From: Brachionus plicatilis
Taxonomy: Eukaryota; Rotifera; Eurotatoria; Ploima; Brachionidae
DNA: 64,000 nucleotides
Assembly (NCBI GenBank): GCA_010279815.1
Contig: QEOQ01000626.1
Span: 1,146,932-1,210,931, forward strand
Direction of reading: 5' to 3'
Positions 12,555 to 24,814 of this stretch are shown here, in pieces; the stretch's first letter is position 1; each line of letters opens with the position of its first letter. The position numbers and the translations under genes are program-made. The notes beneath the pieces are model-generated. The model was not told the DNA's origin. It did not search any database and worked only from the letters and a program-made list of their open reading frames with translations.

Positions 12555-12790
12555 CAGTGGTTCTTGCTAAAATGAAATGGAATGGATGGAACGGTTGGAA
12601 CGGTTGGAATGGAACGATTGGAATGGAATGGAACGGTTGGAACGGATGGAACGGTTGGAATGGAATGGAACGGTTGGAATGGAATAGAATGGAATGGAAA
12701 TGGAACGGAACGGGAATGGTTTTTTATGGAATGCGTCTCCATTTCATTCCTTTTCGGGAACGGACCATTTCATTTTAGCAAGAACCACTG
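12555..12790. mobile_element. 236-bp TA-flanked foldback MITE containing a GGAACGGTT minisatellite
   Basis: Inverted ends CAGTGGTTCTTGCTAAAATG / CATTTTAGCAAGAACCACTG are bounded on both sides by TA (12553-12554 and 12791-12792), the pattern of Tc1/mariner insertions. Between 12573 and 12720 the element is made of degenerate repeats of GGAACGGTTGGAAT and GGAATGGA. The strong G versus C strand skew leaves long repetitive open frames on both strands; these are not genes. Confidence 0.8.
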
Positions 12791-13342
12791 TAAATACGAG
12801 ATAGATAAAAATTTTTATTCTGGCCGTATTTTGGACCGGCAGCCATTTGGAATAGCCGCCATTTGGACCAGCTGCTTTTTGGATCGCCAATTTTGGCCGC
12901 CGGCCGGTCCAAATGGCGGTCCATGGCCAATTTTATGACCGGCCGTATTTTGGACCGGTCGTATTTTAATGGTCGGAAAGATGGGCGTCAGATTTTGACA
13001 GCAAATTGGCCGTCTGCCAACACTACTAAAATTTATCTTAAAAATTTAATAAAATAAGGTTTATACGGTGTTTCCACTTTCTGATATGGTTTAAAAGGGT
13101 CCAACGAAGCCATATTTTGTAGACCAGGGTTTTTAAAAAGAATATTTCAAATTTTCCCATAGATCACATATTAAGTGAACATCTGATCACAAATTGAACA
13201 TGACTCTTAAAATTGAAGTATCAACAGAAAAATATTTTAGAATTTAAAATTAAAATTAATTTTTGTTTATTACAGAATACATTTTTTACACTTTTGGTAC
13301 GCAGATAAAAAAAAGAAGAAAAAAAAAATTTCAATTACATTG

Positions 13343-13358
13343 AACACACACACACACA
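13343..13358. repeat. (CA)n microsatellite
   Basis: About eight CA units, located in the probable 3' untranslated region of the minus-strand gene at 13579. Confidence 0.9.
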
Positions 13359-13578
13359 ATATTACAAAAATAAAATTTTTTTTAAATAAAATTTACTTAA
13401 ATTACAAGAAACAAAAAAAAAAAAGTTCTATTTAAGGATAGAAAAAATCTGTACAAAAAATCAACTTTAAAATTAGACGCTCAAAACCCGCAAGCTTTCA
13501 GACTCATACCGGAAAAGAAATCAAAAAAAAAAAAAAAGAAAAAATCGTCAAATTTCCAAAATCCCCACACTGTTTTGA

Positions 13579-14499
13579 TCACATTTTTTCTCCATAAAAT
13601 TCTCGTTGGGAAACGCTCGACCGAATCGAGGTGCACGAAGAAGAGGTGGAGAGCTGGAGCGAATTGTTGATGTCGCGTGTTCTCGCCTCAGTTTGGCTCG
13701 AGCACGAGAAGTAGAGGCGGTTGTTGAGGCCGGAGGGAAGGATGCTGGTGAAAATGTGATTGATGGCCTGGTCCCGGCACGGCTGAGTGGACGCAGGGGG
13801 CAGAGGCGGCGGCTCGAGTGAAGCGGCGCCTGAGTGCGTCGAAATGTAGTCGTACTGGTCGTGCAGCGACTGGTAGTTGTCCTCGGTCTCAATTTTTATC
13901 CTGGACAGCTCGGAGCATATGCTCTCGGACATGTCAGTGTACAAATTGGACTGGTCGTTGAACACGTGAGAGGCCAGCTTGTGTTGTATGGGCTGGCTGA
14001 AGTAGAACTCTTCGTTCGGGTCGAAGCGCTTCAAAGGACACTTTTTGGTGCGGCGTGTGAACGCGCCTAGCTTCAAAATTAGTCTGCTAAATGGCTGCAG
14101 GTTGTGGCCGAGTTGGAAGGCGCTTTTTTGGCTGGCGCTGTTCACATTTATTTTGGAGTAGAGGTTGGCGTCGTTGGCGCCGTGTTGCAGTGTGTGGCAC
14201 TTGGCCTTTTTGTCCGCCATGTAGTCATCGTATATGGAAATGTAGTTGTCGTGGAACGAGCTGGATTTTTGCATTTTGGCGTTGTAGTCGTTCAGACTTG
14301 TGTATTCGGTGCCTTTGAGAGTGCTGGCTTTTTTGGACTTTTTGGCAAAGCGCAGTCTTAGTCTTTGGCTAGAGTTGGAGCGGACCAGAAAGTTGCCATT
14401 GAGCAGGGTGTTCAGTGAGTGGGATTTTTTGGCTTTTTTGCTCTTGTCATTTTTGGTCACGCTTGTTGTACAATCAATTGACGACTTTTGATTTCCCAT
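13579..14499 (-). CDS. Predicted N-myristoylated tyrosine-rich protein, unknown function
   Basis: A single coding exon of 306 aa. The start MGNQKSS fits an N-myristoylation signal (Gly2, Ser6). A splice acceptor (TTTTTTGCAG) lies 7 nt before the ATG, so a 5' non-coding exon probably exists upstream. The N-terminal half is basic (KKAKKSHS; RLRLRFAKKSKK), which could add membrane affinity. Tyrosines cluster in acidic or polar contexts (YISIYDDYM near residue 86; DNYQSLHDQYDYIST near 208), and a proline stretch EPPPLPP follows. Myristoyl anchor, basic patch, Tyr motifs and an SH3-type ligand together look like a membrane scaffold or adaptor; that is inference, as I recognise no domain. The C-terminal end is Ser/Thr-rich and finishes REFYGEKM. 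Confidence 0.8.
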   Translation of the reverse strand: MGNQKSSIDCTTSVTKNDKSKKAKKSHSLNTLLNGNFLVRSNSSQRLRLRFAKKSKKASTLKGTEYTSLNDYNAKMQKSSSFHDNYISIYDDYMADKKAKCHTLQHGANDANLYSKINVNSASQKSAFQLGHNLQPFSRLILKLGAFTRRTKKCPLKRFDPNEEFYFSQPIQHKLASHVFNDQSNLYTDMSESICSELSRIKIETEDNYQSLHDQYDYISTHSGAASLEPPPLPPASTQPCRDQAINHIFTSILPSGLNNRLYFSCSSQTEARTRDINNSLQLSTSSSCTSIRSSVSQREFYGEKM

Positions 14500-15469
14500 T
14501 TTTTATCTGCAAAAAAAAGTCAACAACAAACAAAATTAATTAATTTATTAATTGGAGATTAATTGGATTAGATTATTTTTTTCAAGTGAATAATGTTTTT
14601 GTGAGTGTATGTACATTAAAATTATATTTTTTTTTCTTGCTCAAATTGAACGGACAATGAAATATTTTTTGACTTTTACTTTAAAAAAAAAAGGTTAATA
14701 TTTACGGGTATAAATTTTGTTAATTGTGGATGATTTAATGGAATGGGCTGTGGGGAAGTGGGATGCCAAGAAGGCAGGCGTTCTTAAATAAATTTTTTCA
14801 TTAAACATTTTTTTTTATTAATCACAAAATTTTGAAAATTTAATTAAGATTTTTCAGTATAAAAATTTGTCTTGTAAATGTAACATTATATTAGTGTTGG
14901 TAATCAATTCTAATTGATTGAAAAAATTCATAAATCGACTTTTAAAAAGGTGAATCAACTAAAAAAGTAAATAAAATATTGGACAACATCTTTTTATGTA
15001 AAGTTTCAAATTCTTATTTAATTAAAAAATACCATAAATTGAATATATAAAAACTCAGTTTAGCACAACTAAAATAAAATGATTTTATTAACTAATGCTT
15101 TTGAATCTAAAATTTTAAAACCTTTTTAATTAAAAAATAATATTTTTTGCTAATTCCTACCTTTTCATTTCGAGATAGGTTATAAATATTATGGTCATCT
15201 AGAAAAAAATATTTGTTTTAATAATCGACTGAAAAAATTAGTCGATTATTGCTTAGGCATGGCAATCAGGTACAAAATCTATGCAAAATGCTTTGGGGTA
15301 AAATGTATTATTTGACTTGATGGTTGGAATTTATAATTTTTTCAGTAATTTAACCATAATTTTATTTTTTTTATTAAAACATGATTTGAACATTTTTTAG
15401 TGAAGTTAAGATTAGTGTTTTTTAGAAAAATTTTTTTAAAATAAAATAAATTTTATATTATGAGTTTTA
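14500..15469. other. Intergenic; 5' flank of the minus-strand gene
   Basis: This stretch holds the presumed 5' exon and promoter of the gene ending at 14499, which I cannot place precisely. A hAT-like terminus TAGTGTTGGTAATCAA occurs at 14892 without a convincing partner. A small hairpin AATCGACT-N-AGTCGATT lies near 15220-15247. Confidence 0.5.
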
Positions 15470-15658
15470 AAAAATGGTCCTGCAAAATATATCAGCTGAT
15501 ATAAACTTAGTACTACCCAAATTCAGTCCGTGTAAAAACTCTGCAAAGCTAAATGAGCTAGAAAATCATTAAAATAAAAATAAATGGTTATTGCATAGTT
15601 AAAATTTGGGTGGTACTAAGTTTGTACCAGCTGATACATTTTGCAGGAGCATTTTTAC
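15470..15658. mobile_element. Foldback MITE, about 190 bp
   Basis: Arms 15475-15523 and 15602-15655 are inverted repeats: TCCTGCAAAATATATCAGC on the left against TCCTGCAAAATGTATCAGC on the reverse-complemented right, continuing through AAACTTAGTACYACCCAAATT. Some core words (CAGCTGATAC, GTACCA) also occur in the 10023 element, so a distant relationship is possible. No target duplication could be fixed. Confidence 0.7.
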
Positions 15659-18600
15659 ACTCAAAGTAAAAAATTATTTTGATTTTAAAATTTTTCTTCT
15701 TTTTTTGTTACTAAATTTAAAATGCCGAATTTTATCTATGATTGTTTTTTATATTTTGGAAAAACTTGTATATAAATCACAAGTGCTACTCAGGACTTTG
15801 ACTTTTTTCAAAAATTAAAAAATTTCAAGTCATGAATTTAATTATGTCTTGAATGCTTTTGTCTTTTAAGCCTAAATTTTTCTTCGTTTTTTTTTCTTAA
15901 TTCACCTTAAAAGAATATAATGATAAAAGCCCTGTTTAAAAATTCATGTTTCGAACATTTAAAAAGAAATATAAGAAAAATAAGTTTTTTCTATGAATAA
16001 ATTATAATTACTAGACTTATAATTTTTTATATTTTTTAAGTCCAGACATGATATTTTAAAATTTTTAAACAAATTTTAATATTATCTTCTCATTTACTGA
16101 TAATTACGCTTAATCTTATAAATTTTAGTAATACTCTTCCATTAAATGTTTCGAATACCACAAAAAAATTAATCGAAATTTAAATAATCTTTAAAATCTC
16201 TGAACAATTCTTAAAATGAAGTCCCAAAAAATCTATGTATTAAGACTGAGAAATATCTAAATATTAATATAGTTAGGTCTACCTAATGGTGGAAATTTAT
16301 ATTTTTATTTAAAATATTTGAGCTAGATTTAAGGTCACTCAGAATGGAAAAGTTCTTCTTATCGTCTTAGCGATTTATAAAATTAAAATAACTAAATTAT
16401 TAATTATGTAGCTAAATTTTAGTTTACTTAATATTTACTAAAATAAATATAAAAATTTTTTTTAAGGCAACTTTTACTTTTTTAACTTAAATATTGTGAA
16501 ATTTTGATTTAACTTGCTCCAGATTTGTACAAGAGTGAATAATAATTCCAGAATCAAAGAAAATCTGCAGCTTTATTCTTTAAATAAAGTTCCATAAAAA
16601 ATATGCCAAATGACAGAAAGAATATAATATACAAAATATAGAAAATTTAGGTCTATAAAATGATGACAACCACATTGCTTAGAATTTTGATGAAAAATTA
16701 TGAGTTAGTAGAAAAATTTTATCAATCAGTTTTGTGTACTGACATAAAAAGTAAAGTACTTACCGGATAAATGTAAATAGATGTTATTAATATTTTTTTT
16801 TATTAAATTAAAAATTGCTTAACTTATCAACAAAATGAAAGATTAAGTGAACATAGCGAGAAGACAAATTTTCTAAACTAGTAATTTTTTTAATTAATTT
16901 AAAGTTTTGAATAATTTAAAAAAATACAATAGTGTTCTTTTGGGATTTAATTTACAAACAAAGTGTCAAGATAGAATGTCTCAAAAGGTTTCAAAGAGCA
17001 CTTAATCTATTTGATTAATACCTAAAGTAATTCTCAATTCTAAGTACCTAAAGCGTTAATGACAAAATGAAGTATATATTTAACTCGATTAGTTGTCAAG
17101 ATTTTATCAGACATTAACTCTAATCTTTTTTAATCAAAATATTTAATTTTACGCTCTGCTAAATTCTAGAATAAATTTGAATAGGTCTACACAGAATTTA
17201 TATTAATTTTTGATAAACTTGTCAAATGAAAAAGTAAATACAACACTTAAATCAAACTGTGACGCTTCTTTTAAATCTAAAGTTTACTAACTTACGTCAC
17301 AGTTTGAATAGAAATGCTAGAATGGTGACAATTCATAAACATTCACTTAAAACTATTTGAGGAAATATTTCCTGAATAAAAACGCCAAAAATTTTGAAAT
17401 TAAATGTAGTTCAATTAATCAATTAAATGAAAAAAATTAAGAATATTGATTTAATTTATTCTAATCAATTAAATATTTGTCATTTTAGTCTTAAGTGATA
17501 AATTTAAATCATGCTAGTTTTTCACCTAAATCGATTTCGTGAAATTCACAAATACACTTCAAGATGTCCCACAAGACTTTGTAATCAGCCCTCTTGTGTC
17601 AAGAATTTTTTAAGTCACCATGACAAAGAGACTTAGTTAAACTTTCAATTTATTCTCTTTTAATTTTAATTTTTAATTTTAGTTTTTTTATTCTTTATTT
17701 AAATAAACTATGGCTCGCTATACAATGCTTTTAATTTGGCTATTTCTTTTGACACATGACTTTAAAATTTCTTCACCCAATTAAAAAAAAATTTAAATCC
17801 TAAAAATTTCAAAAATTAATATTCTAATTTATTTTATTCATTAAACCCTTTTTTTTTTGAAATTGATAATAAGTCTCTAAAATAAAATAATTGTATCCAA
17901 ATTATAAATTGTAATATTCTTTGTTAATATTCATTTCCAAAAAATATATGTCATTTCTTAAATCTATTTTTATAAATTTAATTCAATTTGAACTTCTAAC
18001 TTAATTTTAAATTTTTCATTTAATTTCATAAAAAAAGTATTAAGGCATAATTGTTTGACTAACATTACATGATTGTCAAACATGTCATGATTGTCATGAT
18101 TGATTGATATTTTTGATTTGTGATGGTTATCGTACAGGCTACCAGAAGACCAAAAAATTTGAATGACAAAAATTTATATGGGCGAAATCAGAAGAATCTT
18201 AATCAATGGCAAAACTCTAAAAATTTCTTATTTCTGATAATAGTTAAAAATAATCAAAGATTTGGGGTTAAATCACTTTTTTAATTGTCTTGCTATTTTT
18301 ATGGAGTTAACGGCATAAACATACAAAATTTTGGTTATCTGACCAACTAACCAATTCTGTGATCAGATTTTAAGTTTTTCTTTTAAATTTTAATTTATTA
18401 AAGCTAAAATTTATTTAATAAAAATTTTGCATTTTCGTCTCAATAAAAAATTATAAAACAGAAATATCAATAAATTTAATGTTAAAACAATATTTTTCTA
18501 ATTGAAAAAATAAAATGTGATAACACAAAAACAGATTCTTTTAAAAAAATATTTAAAAATTAAATTCAAAAAGAGTATTTATTTGTTTTTTTTTTTAATT

Positions 18601-21600
18601 TAAGAATGAAAATTTTTTAAAGCCAAAATTTTAGATTGAATATCTTTTTTAAAAACTAAGCATCCAAAATAAAATATAAGGAAAGGTAGAAGCGAAAGGA
18701 TAATTTAAATAGTATATTGCTACCTAAAATTTGATCCAAAAATATAAAGGTAAAATTTTTTTAAAAAAGCAAATTTCTTTTTCAAAAAATATTATTCATG
18801 CGTATTTTTGTGTTTTTGCTTTAATTAATAATCCTTATGTTTTACGGTTTAATTCATCTATTTATGTCAAAAGTGTATAAAAAGTTTTATTACTCATAGC
18901 CATTTAAAATTGTTCATTTTCAACTAATTTTGAAAAAAAAATCATTTTTCTCATAAATGTAACTGTAGTTAGCACTCATTAGTAGAATAAAATTTTTAAT
19001 CTGATCCTAATTGAAATAAATAAAAAATTTTATGTAAAATATTTTTAAATCTCCAAAAATATTGACTAAAGGTCTTACAATCTTCTTTTAAATCTTTTAA
19101 TTTCTAATTTTATTACACACACAAATAGCAATACTAGCTATTTTACAATAACCAAAATCTGCTCTTATTACAATAAAATTAAATATTAAATTTTGAAAAG
19201 AAAAAATTATGGTTTTGAATTTCAATTTAAAATATTTGGATATTTTTTCCAAATTAATGAAACTAAATATTTTATAATCATTTCTGGCTGATTAAAAAAA
19301 AAACCTAAATTAATTATATGGAACCTGAACTTTAAATAGGACAAATATTCGCATAAATTTGTTTTCTGATTATTGATTTATAGACTTTTGAAAATCTAAT
19401 TTTTCGCGACTATTGGAATAAATTTTAAAAAAATTATTTAATTTCGATTTGGATTTTATTAGAAATATATTTGAGATAGATTTTGAGACAGCTTTAAAAT
19501 TAATTTAAGACATTTGAAAATATTTTAAAAAAAACTAATAAAATAAAAAATTACAGCAAATACAATTTAAATATAGTTTAAAATTTTTTAAAAATTAATT
19601 CACATTGAAAATTTCATAGATGCAATAATTGATTTTTATTTTTAATTAATTTTGTTTTTTTTTGAAAATAAAACATGTTAAAAAAAATTCCAACTTTGAA
19701 TTTAGTTCAATACTTATGTAAATAGTCTCGTCTTTATTGTTTTAACAAATATCAAGTTTCAAAAATTGCCTTTTAATCGCATGACGATTTTGATTAGACT
19801 AAATAAACTTGAATTTTCCGATAATCTCTTGGATATAAAAATAAAAATATAAAAGTTAACTATTTGAAATTCATGTCAAAAGGCTTTTTCTCCAAGAAAA
19901 ATAAAACTCCATGACAGCCGCTTTAAAAATATAAATTTTAAGCCCTCCAAAAATTGAAAATATTCAAACTATTTTTATTCACAAAGTTTCGACACAAAAT
20001 AGGCATTTGGTTTTATTCTTTTGTAAAAAGATTAGAATTACATTTTTTTTTTCTCCTGAAATTTTAAAATTTATAAAACTAAATTTTACTTTTTCGTATT
20101 GTTAATACCAATAATGAATCTAATATTTGTACAATCGATAAATTTCAAGCTATCACTTAATCCCCTATGTAAAATTCATAAATTACATAATCGAAAAGGA
20201 AATTAATAAAAATAAAAAATAACTCTGTTTAAACCGAATGGCAAATTCTTTTATTTAAGATATCTTGAACAGCTTAGCCTGTTGCGTTTTCTGTTTTTTT
20301 TTAAAAAAAATTACGTAATACAAGGTTTAATTATTTTTAATTTAACAACAAAATATAAATTGATCGATTAAGATTCATTTTGGATCAAATATTTATACTT
20401 TGCTTTTTATTTATTTATCGAAAAGTCTAATTTTAAAATTTTATTTCAAGCATTTTTTGATATGTGAAGTCCAGAAGCTGACCCAGACAAAAATTTAATT
20501 GTAAAATTAAAAAAAAAAAGAAAAATCTCTACAATACCTGTGTTAAATGACTTTTAAATTATTTGACACGAAATTTAATTATAACATCAAGCTAATTTCG
20601 ACTAATTTTTGCCTCTAATGATAAACATTTTATGCTCTATAAACTAAACCAAAGGTTTTTAGATAATTTACCAAGTATTAAGCGGATAAGCAAATAATTT
20701 GCTATTCAACCTTTACAAAAAATTCGAATAGTTATTTGAATTGTAAAATTTTTAAAATAATTAAGTTAAATCTAATTTGTTTGAGCAGTCCAATGGATAA
20801 TTTATTGCTCAAATTATGGTTAATTGGTCTGGGCAATGATTTATATTCTTTTTCACTGGGACCAAATATACTCTGAACTTGATGCAACTGATGAACCTAA
20901 TACCGATATGTCTCACTCAGCTATTTTTTTTAATGTAATTTAAAGATAATAAAGAATATATTTTTTTAAATAAATAAAAAATAGTCTAAATAATTTTTGA
21001 TACAAATCTAAAAAATCTAAAATGCAAATTCAAGTCCATCTGTTTTCTAGAATAGTCTAGCTAATGAAAAATTCATAGACTCACTTAAAACAACCCACAA
21101 AGAAATTTTACTTAATTTAATTTAATTCAATTTCGGTATACTTGCGTAATTAAAAAATCAATAATTTCATTTTTCATCTATTGATTCAAATTGAAAAAAT
21201 ATAAAAAGTGCTTTCTACAAGTCCAGCCAAGCAGGTTCATAGCGATATTTTTATTAAAATATTTTTATTTAGTATGTGGCGTGACCGAATCCTAATTGTG
21301 AAAATAAAAACAAACCAAAACCTTTTTGTTTGAATAGTTATTTTAATAAAGAGAATTTTTGGAAAATTTTTATTAAAATTAAATTAATGATGCCTTTCGG
21401 AATTGCTAAAAATCGAAAAAAAATCACTTTTTTTTTCTCATTCCGGTCCAATGTTAATTATACCCTTTTTAAAATTTTTGATATGATTTTAAGTGATTAA
21501 ACTCTTTTGATCATTAAATAAAAATTTAAAAATATTCAAGCAAACAAGTTCAGGTGAATTTAATTTTGCCTAAAGCGATGCGCTACATTACCACTGACGG

Positions 21601-24283
21601 ACACCAAATCAAAGTCATAAATCAACAAAAAATTGTTCTATTTTAAACTAGGCTATGTTTGAAAATCAGAAAAATATGAAGCAAAAAATTAATAATTTTT
21701 TATTCGAACACTTGAAATCAGTGTTCAAACACATCAATTCTAAGTCTTAACCCCGACTTAATCAAAATCTGCTTAATCAGTTTTCTCATTTAAAACAAAC
21801 GTTTTATTCGATTCATCGATTTTGATATCGAATAAATCATTTCTAAACCCACTCTTGTTTACCAATTCACTTGATGGTCCTAATTGAAATTTGTAAAATT
21901 TGCTCTTGATTTAAGATAACCAAAAAAGAAAAACTTTGCAACTTAATATTGATAAATTTTGTTTCTCTAGCAAATATTTAATTTATTTAAATAAAATATT
22001 AGAACTTTTTTGTTGTTGTTGTGTGTGCTTATTAATTACTTTTTCTATATTTATAAATACTCATAAAGAAAAAATAATTTCCTTTTTAGATGAGAATTTT
22101 ATTAAATAGACTTAATATGACTCGAGTCTTATCTCTAGAAGCACTTTGTTTTGGCCAAAAATATTTTTTTTATTGATTTCTCATTAAGCTTTAAATGAAT
22201 ATTTTTGACCGACAAAAATTTTGTCCTTTAACAAAACATATTTTGAGACTTCCGAATAAAATTTATAAAAAATGAATTTTTTAAACTCGATTGTTTTTGC
22301 TAGATTAATAATATCAGAATTGCTAGCTTATAATTTTTTTATAAGTTATGTAAGCAATCGAAATAAACTGGCATTTTATACAAATACCCACGGGTTTTTT
22401 TTTACCTCATATCAATCAATTTATTTGAATACCATCGAAATAGTATAAATTTTTCTCAAAATTTTTTTCTTATAATTGATTACATTTTAAAAGCAATTTT
22501 TGTGATTAATTTTTCTTTTGATATTTTACGAGTGAATTAGTAAAGGGTAAAAATTTAATTTATTATTTATACAAATAGCTGAAATAACTTTTAATAAATT
22601 TTTTTTGCTTTTGATCGGGATTTGATATCTATCAATAATATTTGAAGAGATTCTTCTAGCTGCCTTTTGAATACGCGAGGGTTTTGAGGCATACAATAAA
22701 TAAAGCTCATTAAAAAATCTATATAAATCATTCAAAATCTTTAAATAAATAATTGATATTTTATAGCAAGCTAATGGGTAAAATTCTGAGCTAATTTCTC
22801 GCTAGATGGTTCAGAACAAGTATTTACGGAATCAATAATCTTTTGGATTCATAATATGTATTTTTTATTTTAAGTCAATTAAAAATTTTTAATTAAAAGC
22901 TTTAAATTAGCTTTAGTCTGTCAATATTTTAATTTTATACTTTTTAAAAATCTTATTTTTTTTAATGATAAATTAAATTTTTATGATTTTCGGATTAACA
23001 TTTATAATACGTCTGATTTATTCTTATCATGATTAAGTCTCAATTTATGTGTAAAAGGACATTTAAAATTTTTAAATTTAAATCTAATTTTTTTCTTTCT
23101 TCATTAAAATTTTTGCTCGATTGACTGAAAATAACAGACTGAAGAACTATGGACATGAATAAATTAATTCTAATCTTCTTTAGATTTTTCTTTTGATAAA
23201 AAAAATTAAATAAAATCAATTCCGATCTGGACAGAACCACCATTATTCTTGGAAAATATTGAATAAAATTTTAAGAATTTATCTAAGTCAAAAATTTAAG
23301 TAAACATTGAGATAATTTTTTCATTTTAGATTTAAAAAAGTTAAATCGATTTAGATTCAAAGATTTTAATTTTATTTGTATTCAATCTCTAATTTTCATT
23401 CAAATTTTTTTTGAATTATTCTTTAAAACATATCTAAATGAGTTAAAAAAATTAAATTTATACAAAGTTTTTTGACTAACGACTCTAAGACAACCACGGT
23501 CAAATGCAATTGAAAAAAATTTCTTGATTTAAAATAGTAAAGCATTTTTAAAACATTTAAAAAATAAAAACAAATATTTAAATTTAGCAAAAACAAGGAA
23601 GAGATGTCCAGCAGTATTAGATTTTTCATTATGTTATTCAGGATCGAAATTTGTTACAATTACAAAATTAAATAATTTTAAAATATTTTTACCAAATAAG
23701 CTCTTAAAGACAAAATGTCTCTTTTTTTAAAGTACTATTTGATTTTTGAATGAAATAACTGTAAAACCCTAAGCAAATTTTTTTGGAAGAAGAATTACTA
23801 ATTAAAGTAATTCTGTATTGAAAAATGACTATTTATTCTGGATTAGTATATCAATATCCATGAGAATTTTGAAAAAAAATACGGTTTAAATTATCACCTA
23901 TTTTAAGAGCCAATTTTCCAATATCCTTTGTTTAAGTAATTCTAAAATATAAAAATAATTTTTATTTTAATAAAAGACAAATATAAAGCTTGTTTGAAAT
24001 TTGCTCAACTTTTTCTTAAGTTAATTCTGTTTTCTAAATGATAAAAAAATACTTCTATGATCAAATATTTTTGCTAAAGCATGGAATTTTAACGAACTGA
24101 AAAAAATTAATTAGTCCATTCAATAGTAAATCGATACGATTTTATGCTATTTTCAAAATTATTATAATCATGGCCTAAAAAAAATGTCTTTGACTCTATG
24201 GCAACAACATGTTTTCTTTGAAAAAAATTAATTTAAATTTAAAAAAAAATATTTTCGATAAATTTTTTATTAAGGCGAGTAAA
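15659..24283. other. 8.6 kb intergenic AT-rich DNA, no gene recognised
   Basis: Read on both strands, I see only short A/T-driven open frames. One minus-strand frame at 22526-22735 (69 codons, containing SRIQKAARRISSNIIDRYQI) looks less random than its neighbours but matches no family I know and lacks splice support. A short perfect hairpin CAAACTGTGACG / CGTCACAGTTTG lies at about 17253-17309. The 3' part contains the unplaced promoter of the prefoldin gene. Confidence 0.55.
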
Positions 24284-24679
24284 ATGAGCAAAAAAACCCA
24301 ATCAATTGACGAAGATGTGCACATATGCTATGAAGATCAATCAAAAATAAATAAGTTTGCGATAAACAACACCAAATTGCACGATTTCCAGGATGATTTG
24401 GTCGAAAAAAATAAAGAATTGACCAATTTGAATGAAGCTATTGACGAATTGGTAATTTTAGATGAAACTGAGATGATACCTTTTCAATATGGAGAAATAT
24501 TCACTCATTTGAGTGTGGAGGAAGCCAACCAAGAATTGGAACGAAGCAAGAAAGGAATCGAAGATGAGATCAATTCTTTGGAAGATAAAGTAAAATCGAC
24601 TAAAAAAGTTCTATCTGACCTTAAAACTCAACTGTACGCCAAATTTGGAAATAAAATAAACCTAGAGGAATCGGACTAA
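24284..24679 (+). CDS. PFDN4: Prefoldin subunit 4
   Basis: A single-exon protein of 131 aa (human PFDN4 has 134). Beta-type prefoldin subunit of the hexameric cytosolic chaperone that hands nascent actin and tubulin to the CCT/TRiC chaperonin. The family signature is clear: V-H-I-C-YEDQSKINKFA in the first helix, the MIPFQYGEIFTHLSVEEA hairpin in the middle, and EDKVKSTKKVLSDLKTQLYAKFG NINLE at the end; both helices form the expected coiled coil. I chose the ATG at 24284 (MSKKTQS), which matches the family length; an upstream in-frame ATG at 24209 would add a Lys/Asn/Phe-rich leader that looks like untranslated sequence. AATAAA-like signals follow near 24755. A hAT-type element begins only 135 bp past the stop. 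Confidence 0.95.
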   Translation: MSKKTQSIDEDVHICYEDQSKINKFAINNTKLHDFQDDLVEKNKELTNLNEAIDELVILDETEMIPFQYGEIFTHLSVEEANQELERSKKGIEDEINSLEDKVKSTKKVLSDLKTQLYAKFGNKINLEESD

Positions 24680-24814
24680 TCATCTTTTATCTATTCAAAT
24701 GGTTCAAGGATTTAATTTTTATTTATAGCAACCTGATCGTTTAATATTTATTAAAATAAATAATTTCAGTATTAAATTTTTGTTTAGTTGTTCCTAATTA
24801 AGATAAGTAAAAAT

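Larger units (their letters stand above)
12127..13025. mobile_element. 899-bp GC-rich hAT-like non-autonomous element
   Basis: The left end reads TAATGTTGGGCACTG; the right end, reverse-complemented, reads TAGTGTTGGCAGACGG. The flanking octamers CTGAAAAT and CTAAAATT agree at 6 of 8 positions. Inside, inverted and direct copies of CGGCCGTATTTTGGACCGG occur at about 12193-12275 and again at 12820-12965, giving a GC-rich island in otherwise A/T-rich DNA. TAGTGTTG-type ends and an 8-bp duplication point to hAT; the degenerate duplication makes this moderate. It carries a nested TA-flanked element at 12555. The two open frames inside are repeat translation, not genes. Confidence 0.65.

Noticed and set aside
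12129..13057. Several open frames on both strands rich in Trp/Asn/Gly or Pro/Ser/Val
   Set aside because: They are translations of the GGAACGGTT minisatellite and of the CGGCCGTATTTTGG repeats, not genes.
13606..14491. Plus-strand open frames opposite the MGN protein
   Set aside because: Antisense shadows created by the GC-richer coding strand.
14890..15270. Possible hAT element starting TAGTGTTGGTAATCAA
   Set aside because: I could not find a complementary right end or an octamer duplication; the hairpin near 15220 does not pair with the left end.
22526..22735. Minus-strand 69-codon frame containing SRIQKAARRISSNIIDRYQI
   Set aside because: Composition is somewhat protein-like, but there is no ATG context, no splice partner and no family resemblance; left as unsupported.
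24209..24283. Upstream in-frame ATG for prefoldin 4
   Set aside because: It adds a 25-residue Lys/Asn/Phe leader absent from the family; the ATG at 24284 gives the usual length.
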